A DNA stretch of 64,000 nucleotides, from positions 186,001-250,000 of the forward strand of contig NZ_BOOJ01000022.1 in NCBI RefSeq assembly GCF_016863175.1, written 5' to 3'. The notes under the pieces are model-generated. The model was not told the origin of the DNA. It was given only the letters and a program-made list of their open reading frames with translations, and searched no databases. Source of the stretch: Paraplanobispora siamensis. GTDB taxonomy: Bacteria > Actinomycetota > Actinomycetes > Streptosporangiales > Streptosporangiaceae. The position numbers were made by a program, and so were the translations under genes. Shown here one piece after another: positions 1 to 8,400 of the stretch. Every line of letters starts with the position of its first letter. Position 1 is the stretch's first letter.

Positions 1-32
1 AGCGGCCCTCACCGTTTCGTTGCGCGCACGTA

Positions 33-61
33 TAGGCACGCTCGATCACCGGGTCTAGGGT
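33..61 (+). promoter_or_regulatory. Candidate promoter of the secreted esterase gene
   Basis: A -35-like TAGGCA (33-38) lies 17 nt before a -10-like TAGGGT (56-61). The predicted transcript would begin near 68 and leave a short leader before the Shine-Dalgarno GGAAGG and the ATG at 106. The call rests on motif match and spacing only. Confidence 0.4.
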
Positions 62-105
62 CGCCTGCCACGGCCCCTGTCTTCAGGCCGGTGGAAGGAA
101 AGACG

Positions 106-1236
106 ATGCGACCTGTTCGACACGGGCTCCTCGCGCTCGCCACCGCGGTGGCCGTCGGCCTGCCGGGGGCGGCGCACGCGGCCGCGCCGCCGTACCCGGC
201 CGCGGCGGACGGGACCCGGCAGGCGGAGCCCGCCCCGAAGGGCAAGAGCCCGTCGGGCCCGTGGCAGGCCGCGTACCCCGGTGGCGCCCGCGTGGTCCAG
301 GAGCGCTGGCTCGACTCGCGCACGCTCGACATCCGGATCTCCTCGCCCTCGGTCAACGCGATCCTGCCGGTCCGGCTGCTGCTGCCCGAGGGCTGGTCGA
401 AGCGGGCCAAGCGGACCTGGCCGGTGCTCTACCTGCTGCACGGCGGCGCGGACGACTACACCTCCTGGACCCGGATGACCGGCGTGGAGGAGCTGACCGA
501 GAACGTCGACGCGATCATCGTCATGCCCGAGGCAGGCCGGGCCGGCAACTACAGCAACTGGTACAACAAGGGCAAGGGCGGTCCACCCGCGTGGGAGACC
601 TTCCACACCTACGAGGTGCGCCGCCTGCTGGAGGTGGGCTACCGGGCCGGGACCCGCAGAGCCGTCGCGGGCCTGTCGATGGGCGCCTACGGAGCCATGA
701 AGTACGGCGCGCGGCACCCCGGCATGTTCCGCTTCGTCGGCTCCTACAGCGGCGTCATGTCCACCCGCCTGCCCGGCATCCCCGACATCATCATGAACGC
801 CCAGGCCGCCGAGGGGCAGGACCCGAAGGCGCTGTGGGGCGACCCGATCAGGAACCGGGACGTGTGGCGGGCCAACGACCCGGCCCACCTGGCCGGGAAC
901 CTGCGCGGCACGAGCATCTACATCTCCAGCGGCACGACCAGCCTGAACGGCGAGCTCGATCCGCCCGGCGCCCCCTGGCACCCGGCCCACCTGGGCGAGC
1001 CGGTCTCGGCCTACACCGCCAGGCACCTGGTGGCCAGGCTCCGGCTGCACGGGATCAAGCCGGTGGTGCACCTGTACAAGAAGGGCACGCACACCTGGCC
1101 CTACTGGGAGCGCGAGTTCAGGCGCTCCTTCCCGATGATCCTGAAGGCCCTCGGGCTGAAGGCTGACCCCGCGCCGAGCGAGGACGCTCCCCCGCCGGCC
1201 GACGAGGACTCCGGCTGGGGCCTCCAGGAGCCCTAG
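106..1236 (+). CDS. Secreted alpha/beta-hydrolase esterase (esterase D / antigen 85-like)
   Basis: Predicted exported serine esterase of 376 aa. The N-terminus has basic residues (MRPVRH), a hydrophobic stretch and an Ala-rich AHAAA cleavage region, so the product probably leaves the cell. The fold signature VLYLLHGG lies near residue 110, the nucleophile elbow GLSMG has its serine at about residue 191, and a late GTHTWPYW supplies the likely catalytic histidine. This is the pattern of the antigen 85/tributyrin esterase family. The start at ATG 106 is preferred over the in-frame GTG at 91 because a GGAAGG Shine-Dalgarno sits before it and the signal peptide begins there. The C-terminal 20 residues are Pro/Asp/Glu-rich. 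The substrate is unknown. The gene converges on the next one with only 6 nt between the stops. Confidence 0.85.
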   Translation: MRPVRHGLLALATAVAVGLPGAAHAAAPPYPAAADGTRQAEPAPKGKSPSGPWQAAYPGGARVVQERWLDSRTLDIRISSPSVNAILPVRLLLPEGWSKRAKRTWPVLYLLHGGADDYTSWTRMTGVEELTENVDAIIVMPEAGRAGNYSNWYNKGKGGPPAWETFHTYEVRRLLEVGYRAGTRRAVAGLSMGAYGAMKYGARHPGMFRFVGSYSGVMSTRLPGIPDIIMNAQAAEGQDPKALWGDPIRNRDVWRANDPAHLAGNLRGTSIYISSGTTSLNGELDPPGAPWHPAHLGEPVSAYTARHLVARLRLHGIKPVVHLYKKGTHTWPYWEREFRRSFPMILKALGLKADPAPSEDAPPPADEDSGWGLQEP

Positions 1237-1242
1237 GAACGC

Positions 1243-2607
1243 TCAGGACGCGGTCAGGTAGACCTGGCCGAAGACTCCGCCGATCTTCTTCAGGTCGGCG
1301 GCCACGTCCGTGACGGGCGCCGACGGGTTGTAGACGGCGGCCATGCGGCGCTGGATCGGGCCCAGCTTCTCCAGCGCGTCCCAGGCGGTCAGGTTCTTCA
1401 CGGCCCCCTGGGCGTCCGGCACGCGGGTCCACAGGTTGACCTGCTGGGCGGCGCCGTCCATGACCGGCGCGGAGACCCGGGTGGCGACCTGCTCGGCGGC
1501 GACGTCACCGGTCAGGCCGGTCTCCTCGGCCGCGACCTGGGCCAGCACGTCCCAGGCGCGGGCGCGGACCTGGATCCACTGGTTGCGCTGGGCGGCCTCG
1601 GCGTCGATCTTCCAGGTCTCGTAGCCCCCGTACAGCAGGCCGGTGTCGAGGGTGATCTGGTCGGCGTACCCGGCGATCAGGTGCGACTCGACCTTCTCCG
1701 GGGCGAGCAGCGGGTGGCGCTTGGTCATCTCGGCCTTGCAGTCCTCCTGCGCGCCGCAGGCGAACACGGGCACGACCGTGTGCAGCCCGAGCTGCTTGCC
1801 GGGGGCCGCCTGGCGCAGCGCGGCGGAGGCGGCGGAGACGAAGGCGGTGATCTCCTCCTGGGTCGCGAACGTCGTGTTGTAGCCGAGCTGCGAGGTGTAG
1901 CGGATCCCGGCCACCTCGGGACGCGCGGCCAGCGCGCCGATCCGCTTGACCGCCGCGGTGAAGGCCGCGGTGCCCGCCTTCCAGTCGTCGGCCAGCTCGG
2001 TGTCGATCCAGATCCGCAGCCCGTTGTCCTTGGCCGCGGCGACCGCCTGCCCGGCCGGGGTCTGCGCGGCGGCGGCGATCTCCTGCGCCGTCGCCGGCTG
2101 CACGGCGGGGGCGGCGGGCTGCGCGGTCTGCGTCGTCCGGCTCCGCGCTGAGGGGTCGGCGGGGCTGCCCGGCTCCGGCGCGCTCACCGTGCCGTCGCCG
2201 CCCTCCTCGTGCCCCTCGACCCAGCAGTTCTCACCGACCTCGCACTGCGGGGCGCCGGTGTCCTCGCCGCCCTCGGGCATCGGGGAGTTCTCGTCGCCGA
2301 CGGCGCCGTCGCCCTCCAGTTCGGGGCAGGAGTTCCCGGGGGCCGAGCAGTCGATGAACTTGCCCTCGTACGGGCTGGCCTCCTTGAGGTGGGCGTTGTC
2401 GTTCTCCGCCCAGAACTTCACGACGTCGTAGGCCTCGTCCGGCTTGGCCAGCCAGCGGCACTGGATGAAGGCCGGGGCGTCGGCGCCCATCAGGTCCCGG
2501 CAGCTGCGGGGGTCGTCCTGCGAGGAGGCCGCCGCGGCGGGGGTCACGACACCGATCAGGGTGAGCATCGAGCCGACGGCGACAGCCCGCCGCAGAGTGA
2601 TTCGCAT
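1243..2607 (-). CDS. Secreted protein of unknown function with paired cysteines
   Basis: A 454-aa exported protein not recognised by family. It starts with a clear signal peptide (MRITLRRAVAV, then a hydrophobic core ending in PAAAASS). An upstream in-frame GTG/ATG region is less likely as the start because the signal peptide begins at ATG 2607. The first third is acidic and low in complexity, with cysteines in spaced pairs (SC..QC, DC..SC, QC..NC); a fourth pair (AC..DC) lies in the folded part, so disulfides are likely. The second half alternates strands and helices (LRIWIDTEL, GIRYTSQLGYNT, LGLHTVVPVF, GYADQITLDTGLLY), which resembles a TIM-barrel layout like glycoside-hydrolase-like domains. 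That fold is inferred from pattern only. No catalytic motif could be assigned. Confidence 0.75.
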   Translation of the reverse strand: MRITLRRAVAVGSMLTLIGVVTPAAAASSQDDPRSCRDLMGADAPAFIQCRWLAKPDEAYDVVKFWAENDNAHLKEASPYEGKFIDCSAPGNSCPELEGDGAVGDENSPMPEGGEDTGAPQCEVGENCWVEGHEEGGDGTVSAPEPGSPADPSARSRTTQTAQPAAPAVQPATAQEIAAAAQTPAGQAVAAAKDNGLRIWIDTELADDWKAGTAAFTAAVKRIGALAARPEVAGIRYTSQLGYNTTFATQEEITAFVSAASAALRQAAPGKQLGLHTVVPVFACGAQEDCKAEMTKRHPLLAPEKVESHLIAGYADQITLDTGLLYGGYETWKIDAEAAQRNQWIQVRARAWDVLAQVAAEETGLTGDVAAEQVATRVSAPVMDGAAQQVNLWTRVPDAQGAVKNLTAWDALEKLGPIQRRMAAVYNPSAPVTDVAADLKKIGGVFGQVYLTAS

Positions 2608-2784
2608 GTCCTGAAACTCCCCGGGAAAGCCGGTCAAAACAACCGCATTGAACCCTATCCAGATCATCACTGTCCGAACAGGTCCGGTAAGGGATTCGTC
2701 AAACTTCCGGCACCCCGGCCCCCGCAGCCCCAGTCACGCCGCCCGTCTCCGGGTCCCCTTCGTCTCCCCGCCTTCCGGCGCCCT

Positions 2785-4002
2785 TCACATCCCGAGCGCG
2801 TCACACGCCCGCGCGACCCCGTCCTCGGCCCGCAGCCGCTCTCCCAGCCGCGCCGCCGCCGCCCGCATCCCCGCGTCCCGTACGGCCGCCGCCACCCGCG
2901 CGGCCAGCGCCCCGGCCGTCAGCCGCCGCACCGGCAGCGGGGCGGGCCCGGCGCCCAGCGCGGCCACCCTCGCGCCCCAGAACGGCTGGTCGGAGAAGAA
3001 CGGGCAGATCACGCTCGGCACCCCGGCCCGCAGCGCGGTCCCCGTCGTCCCCGCGCCCCCGTGGTGCACCACGGCCGCCACCCGGGGGAACAGCCAGGCG
3101 TGGTCCGCCTCGCCGATCACGAACATGTCGTCCGCCCCGCCGTACGGCAGGCCCTGCAGCACCCCGCGCACCCCGGCCGCGCGCAGCGCCGCCACCACCG
3201 TCTCAGCGGTCGCGCCCGGATCGGCCGGGGCCATGCTGCCGAAGCCCGCGTAGACGACGGGCGGCCCGTCCTTCAGGAAGACCTCCAGCTCCGGCGGCGG
3301 GCTCCACGGGCGTTCCAGCGGCCAGTAGCCGGTCAGGTGCACATACGGCGGCCAGTCCGCCGGGCGGCCGACGACCACCGGGCTCACCCCGCACAGCACC
3401 GGCACCGCACCGGCCCGCGCGCTCCGGAACGGGCTGTCCCGCATGGGGCCCAGCGCGAGCACCCGGCCCCTGAGCCGGTTGACCATGCGGCCGAGCAGCA
3501 GCCAGCTCAGGCCCTCGATCAGGGCGTAGCTGCCCCTGTTGCCCCAGGACCCGAGCGTGCGCAGGGGGACCAGCGGGTTGGGGAAGGCCCGGGTGGGCTC
3601 GCTGGGCTGGAAGTGCATGAGCGCGTACGGCATGCCGTACCGCTCCGACAGGTGGTGCCCGAACCCGCCCAGCGCCGGGGCCAGGACCAGCTCGGCGCCG
3701 GCGCAGGCCGCGTCCACCTCGGCGGCGAGCCGTTCGGCCAGCGGCTCCACGACCCGGCGGAAGCCCCGGACGAACCCGGCGGGCCCGCTGCGCAGCCACG
3801 CCTGCCCCTCCTCGGACTCCACGATCCGCAGCGGGTCCACGCTGATCGGGCTGAACTCCAGGCCCGCCTCCCCGGCCAGCCCGCCGTACCGCCCCGCCGC
3901 GACGACCTTCACCCGGTGCCCGCGCCCGGCGAGCCCCGCGCCGAGGGCCACGCACGGCTGGGTGTCCCCCCGCGACCCGAAGGCCAGGATCGCGACCCTC
4001 AC
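2785..4002 (-). CDS. GT1-family glycosyltransferase (UDP-sugar, macrolide/lipid type)
   Basis: A 405-aa glycosyltransferase of the GT-B fold. The N-terminus VRVAILAFGSRGDTQPC is the classic acceptor-side start of this family. The C-terminal donor motif VVHHGGAGTTGTALRAGVP followed by FFSDQPFWG is the nucleotide-sugar signature. It should transfer a sugar from an NDP-donor to a small hydrophobic acceptor in the cytoplasm. The GTG start at 4002 overlaps the stop of the upstream MFS gene as GTGA, so it is translationally coupled and last in the FAAL-MmpL-MFS-GT operon. That context suggests the acceptor is the lipid made or exported by the operon, comparable in logic to mycobacterial glycolipid loci. 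The acceptor itself is unknown. Confidence 0.9.
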   Translation of the reverse strand: MRVAILAFGSRGDTQPCVALGAGLAGRGHRVKVVAAGRYGGLAGEAGLEFSPISVDPLRIVESEEGQAWLRSGPAGFVRGFRRVVEPLAERLAAEVDAACAGAELVLAPALGGFGHHLSERYGMPYALMHFQPSEPTRAFPNPLVPLRTLGSWGNRGSYALIEGLSWLLLGRMVNRLRGRVLALGPMRDSPFRSARAGAVPVLCGVSPVVVGRPADWPPYVHLTGYWPLERPWSPPPELEVFLKDGPPVVYAGFGSMAPADPGATAETVVAALRAAGVRGVLQGLPYGGADDMFVIGEADHAWLFPRVAAVVHHGGAGTTGTALRAGVPSVICPFFSDQPFWGARVAALGAGPAPLPVRRLTAGALAARVAAAVRDAGMRAAAARLGERLRAEDGVARACDALGM

Positions 4003-5408
4003 CGGAGGGTCACCAGGCTGACGACGGCCCCCACCGTGACGAGCCCGGCCGCGGTGAGCAGACCGGCGGAGTAGCCGAGGGTGAAGCTGGCGGAACCGTT
4101 GACGATCACACCGACGACCGCGATGCCGAACAGCCCGGAGACCTCGCGCGCGACGCTGAACACCCCTCCCGCCACGCCCGCCCGCGCCTCCGGGACGGCG
4201 CCCAGGACCGCCGAGCCCAGCGGCATGGTGAGCGCCGAGCCGATCCCGATCACGCACACCGCGGGCAGCAGCCCGGCCCAGCCGTCCCCCGGCCGCAGGA
4301 AGGCCACCGCCACCATGCCCGCCGCCACGAGGACCAGGCCCAGCGCGACCGTGCGGGCCGCGCCGAGACGGCGCTCCAGTGCCGGGACCAGCGGGGTGAC
4401 CACCACGACGAGCAGGGCCAGCGGCACGAAGGCCAGGCCCGACATCGCCGGGCTGAAGCCGAGGACTCCCTGCAGGAACAGCGCCGTGAAGAAGAACACG
4501 CCGTTGACGCCGAGCCCCCACAGCACCTGGGCGATCACCCCGCCGGTGAACGCCCGCGCCCGGAACAGCGCCAGGTCGACCATGGGCTCCCGGCCCAGCC
4601 TCTCCACCGCGACGAAGACGGCGGCCGCGACCGCGGCGACCGCCAGCGCGGCCACGATCACCGGCGAGGCCCAGCCCAGCTCCGGCCCGAAGGTCAGCCC
4701 GAACGTGCCCGCCGAGAGTGCGACGACCGAGGCCGCGACGCCGGGGACGTCCACCCGGGCGGCCGCCTCGTCCCGGGAGTCGGGCACGGCCGCGACCGCG
4801 AGAGCGATCATCAGCACGCCGAGGGGGATGTTGAGCAGGAAGACCCAGCTCCAGTGGAGATGCTGGGTGATCCAGCCGCCGACGACCGGCCCGAGCGCGA
4901 GCGCCGCCGCCCCGGAGGCCATCCAGACCGCGACGCCGACCGACCGGCGCCGGTCGTCGCCGCCGACCGACACCACGGCCAGCATCGCGGGCAGGATCAA
5001 CGCGGCCCCGCACCCCTGCACCAGCCGGGCCGCGACCAGCCCGCCCGCCGAGGTCGCCAGCCCCGCCCCGAGTGAGGCCGCCGTGAAGACCGCGAGCCCG
5101 ATGACGAGGACCGTGCGACGACCGTACACGTCGGCCAGCCTGCCCCCGGCGAGCATCAGTCCCGAGAAGGTGAGGACGTATCCGGTGACGACCCACTCCA
5201 GCGCCGCCAGCGTGGCACGCAGTTCACTCTGGATGGTGGGCAGAGCGACCGTGACGACCGTGTTGTCCAGAGTCGTCACGAACCCGGCCAACCCGACGAC
5301 CAGCAGAAGCAGCCCCCGCCGGTCCCTCGGACGAGGTGGCGAGAGGACGGGCCGTTCGGGCGAAGGCGCCCGGTCGGGTGGAGACGGCCGGGCGGTGAGG
5401 TCGCTCAC
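3999..5408 (-). CDS. MFS transporter, DHA2 (14-TM drug/lipid exporter) family
   Basis: A 469-aa proton-driven exporter. After about 40 Pro/Arg-rich residues the first membrane segment carries LDNTVVTVALPTIQ, the motif D1 of DHA2 exporters, followed by GGRLADVYGRRTVLVIG (motif A) and LGPVVGGWITQHLHWSWVFLLNIP (motif C region). About 14 hydrophobic segments are visible. The GTG start at 5408 is chosen because it forms a GTGA overlap with the stop of the MmpL gene, and the downstream GT begins with the same kind of overlap; the longer Gly-rich extension is therefore probably not translated. Its place between an MmpL and a glycosyltransferase suggests export or loading of the operon's lipid product, though self-protection against a drug cannot be excluded. 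Confidence 0.9.
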   Translation of the reverse strand: MSDLTARPSPPDRAPSPERPVLSPPRPRDRRGLLLLVVGLAGFVTTLDNTVVTVALPTIQSELRATLAALEWVVTGYVLTFSGLMLAGGRLADVYGRRTVLVIGLAVFTAASLGAGLATSAGGLVAARLVQGCGAALILPAMLAVVSVGGDDRRRSVGVAVWMASGAAALALGPVVGGWITQHLHWSWVFLLNIPLGVLMIALAVAAVPDSRDEAAARVDVPGVAASVVALSAGTFGLTFGPELGWASPVIVAALAVAAVAAAVFVAVERLGREPMVDLALFRARAFTGGVIAQVLWGLGVNGVFFFTALFLQGVLGFSPAMSGLAFVPLALLVVVVTPLVPALERRLGAARTVALGLVLVAAGMVAVAFLRPGDGWAGLLPAVCVIGIGSALTMPLGSAVLGAVPEARAGVAGGVFSVAREVSGLFGIAVVGVIVNGSASFTLGYSAGLLTAAGLVTVGAVVSLVTLR

Positions 5409-8400
5409 CCCTCCTCCACCTCCACCCATTCCCACCCGGCTCCCCCGGCCTTGGGCCGTACGACCCTGGTGGTCCGCCGCTCAACGGCCACCCATCCCCC
5501 GGCCCGTCCCGGCTTCCGTTCCGGTTCCCGCCTCGGAACGGGCACGGGCGGCGGCACAGGCTCAGGTTCCGGCACGGGCTCCGGCGTGGGAGGCGGCATG
5601 GGAGGCGGCATGGGAGGCGGCGCGGGCGGGCCCTCCGGCCGTGAGGGCTCGTGCCTCGACTGGAACGGCTCGGAAACCGGCTTCCCCGGAGGCGGCGTCC
5701 CGGGAGCCCAGGCGGGTCTCTCCCCGCTCACCGGCGCAGGCCGTTCCTCGATCATCGGTGCAGTCGGCACCGGCTCCTCCGGGGACACCGGCGCGGCCCT
5801 CGTGATCCCTTCCCCGGCCACCGGCCCAGTCGGCGCGGGCGGTACGGCGAGCCCGGTTTCTGCCGCCGTTCCCGGAACGGGTCCGGCGGGTCCGGCAACC
5901 GGAGGGCGAGTGATCGGGACGATCGCCTTGTCGGCCTGGCGCCGTACCGGCGGCTCCAACTGGTCGATGAGGTGACTGCTGACCACCGGACCGCGCCGTA
6001 CGGGGCGCGCGCCCTCGGCATCCGCCTCGGAGTCACGCGGGGGCGCCGGCGGTGCGGCGGGGGCCGGAGCCGATGACGTTGCGGCGGGCCGTACAGGCAG
6101 CGGGGGCGGTGGCGTCAGGGGGGCCGCCTCCGGCCGGACAGGCGACGAAGTCGGCGGGGTCGCCGCAGGCCGTACAGGAAGAGTCGGTGACGCTGCGGCG
6201 GGCTGTACAGGCGGCGGAATCGGTGGGGTCGCCGCAGGCCGTACAGGCGGCGGCACCAGGGGAGTCGGCTCGGGCTGTACAGGTGGCGGAACCGGTGGGG
6301 TCGCCTCAGGCCGTACAGGTGGCGGAACCGGTGGGGTCGCCTCAGGCCGTACAGGCGGCGGAACCGGTGGGGTCGCCGCAGGCCGTACAGGCGGCGGAGC
6401 CGGCTGTGCCGGGGGCGAGTTCGGCGTTTGCCGCTCAGGCGATGGGACGGGGGCCGGTGGCGCCTGGGCGGACGACGAGTCGGAAACCGGCTGCGCCGGG
6501 GGCGGCGTCGGGACCGCTTGGGCGGGTGGTGGGGTGAGGAGCGGCTGGAGGGGAGGAGCCGTGGGGGGCTGGACCGGGTTCTGGGGGGGTGGGGAGGGGT
6601 CCTCGTCTTCCTCGGCCCAGTGCCAGCCGGGGCCGTCCACGTTGGGCTTGATGACTTTCTTGCGCTTGCGTGCGGGGGTCGGGGCACCCGCCGGTACGGC
6701 CTGCGCGGGAGGCATCGGGGGCCTCGGGGGTGCCGGGGGCGGCAGGGGAACGGGTTCGGGTGCCGGGGGCCGGGGCTCGGAACCGTTCGCCGGGACCTGC
6801 GGGGATGAGGCGTCCAGGGGGAGCCAGGGATAGGGGTTCGAGCGCTGCTGACGGGAAGACGACTTCGGCTCCGGGTCGGGCGGGGAAGCCGGTGGAGGGG
6901 CCTGCGGGGGCGGCGTGGGGGTCTGGGAAGCCGACGCGGAGGTCTGGGAGGCGGGGTCCGGGGAGTGGGGGGCCCGGGACGACGGGATCAGGGGGGAGAG
7001 CCGCGGCGCGGGAGGGGGAGGCGGGGAGGCGGGCGCCGAGGGAGACTCCGTACGGCGGGCGAAGGAGGGCCTCAGACGGCGGGAGGACGCTTCCCTGTGG
7101 CGCGGGGAGACGGTCTCCAGGAGGCGGGGGGAACCGGGCTCCGCGAGGTGGGGCGAGGCGGGTTCCATCGGATGGGCGGAGGCGGGCCCCGCGAGGTGGG
7201 GCGAGGCGGATTCCATCGGATGGGCGGAGGCGGGCTCCGCCAGGTGGGGTGAGGCGGGGGCCGGAGGGTGGGACGAGGCGGGTTCCAGGGGGCGGGCCGG
7301 AGGGGGGTCCAGGCGGCGGGCCGGTACGGGCTCCAGGGGGCGGGGGGTGCGCGGGGAGGCGGGGCCGCCTTCGCGTTCCACGGTGACGTAGGTGCCGCGG
7401 CCGGGCGGGAGCTCGCCGCGGGGGAGGACGTGCTCGCGGATCTCGATCCGGCGGTGGAAGCTCCGCAGGGACGCGGGCAGCCACCAGTTGGCGTCGCCCA
7501 TCAGGCGCATCGTCGCGGGCACCAGCAGGGCGCGGACCAGGGTGGCGTCCACCACGATGGCCACGAACATGCCGACGCCGAGCATCTTCACCACCGTGAT
7601 CCCGGCGGTGGAGAAGGCCGCGATGACCACCAGCAGCAGCAGGGCGGCGCTGGTGATCATGCCGCCGGTCCGTTCCAGGCCGGCCGCCACGGCGGCGGTG
7701 TTGTCCCCGGTCCGCAGCCACTCCGCGCGGACCCGGCTGAGCAGGAACAGCTCGTAGTCCATCGACAGGCCGAACACCACCGCCAGGATCAGCACCGTGA
7801 CGGTCGCCTCGATGCTCCCGGTGGGGGTGAAGCCGAGGAAGCCGGCCAGGTGCCCGTCCTGGAACGCCCACACGATCACTCCGAAGGAGGCGCCCAGGGA
7901 CACGACGTTCATCAGGATCGCCTTGATCGGCAGCAGGATCGAGCCGAACGCGACGAACAGCAGCAGGCCGGTCATCAGGCAGACGATGAGCGCGGTCCAC
8001 GGCAGCGTGGACTTCAGGCTGGACTCCAGGTCGAGCTGGGCGGCGGTGGGCCCGCCGACGACGACGTCCTGGATGTTCGGCTCGGAGGCCAGGTCGCGGA
8101 TCTCCTGGACCAGCGCCCTGGCCTCGTCGGACATCGGGTCCTTGTCGTAGCGGACCGCCAGCCGTACCGCGCCGTTGTTCTGCGAGACGCCCGTGACGTC
8201 GACCCCGGTGACGTGGTCCAGCTTCTCCAGCCGGTCCGCGAAGGGCTTGACGTCCAGCGGGCCGATCTCGGTGACGGGGGTGATCCCGGAGTTGCCGGCG
8301 CCGACGGGACCGGGCTGCCCGCCCACGTCCGAGGACAGCGCCCCCGGGGCCGCGGCGGTCATCGGCCCGACCAGGTCGCGCTCGACGAGCACGATCACGT

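Noticed and set aside
5451-5975. Gly-rich plus-strand frame resembling a PE-PGRS-like protein
   Set aside because: It is the mirror of the proline-rich MmpL tail; Gly-rich frames arise opposite Pro codons.
6090-6400. Regular 36-bp repeats looking like a CRISPR array
   Set aside because: The units are directly contiguous with no spacers and are in frame with the MmpL gene, so they encode a peptide repeat.
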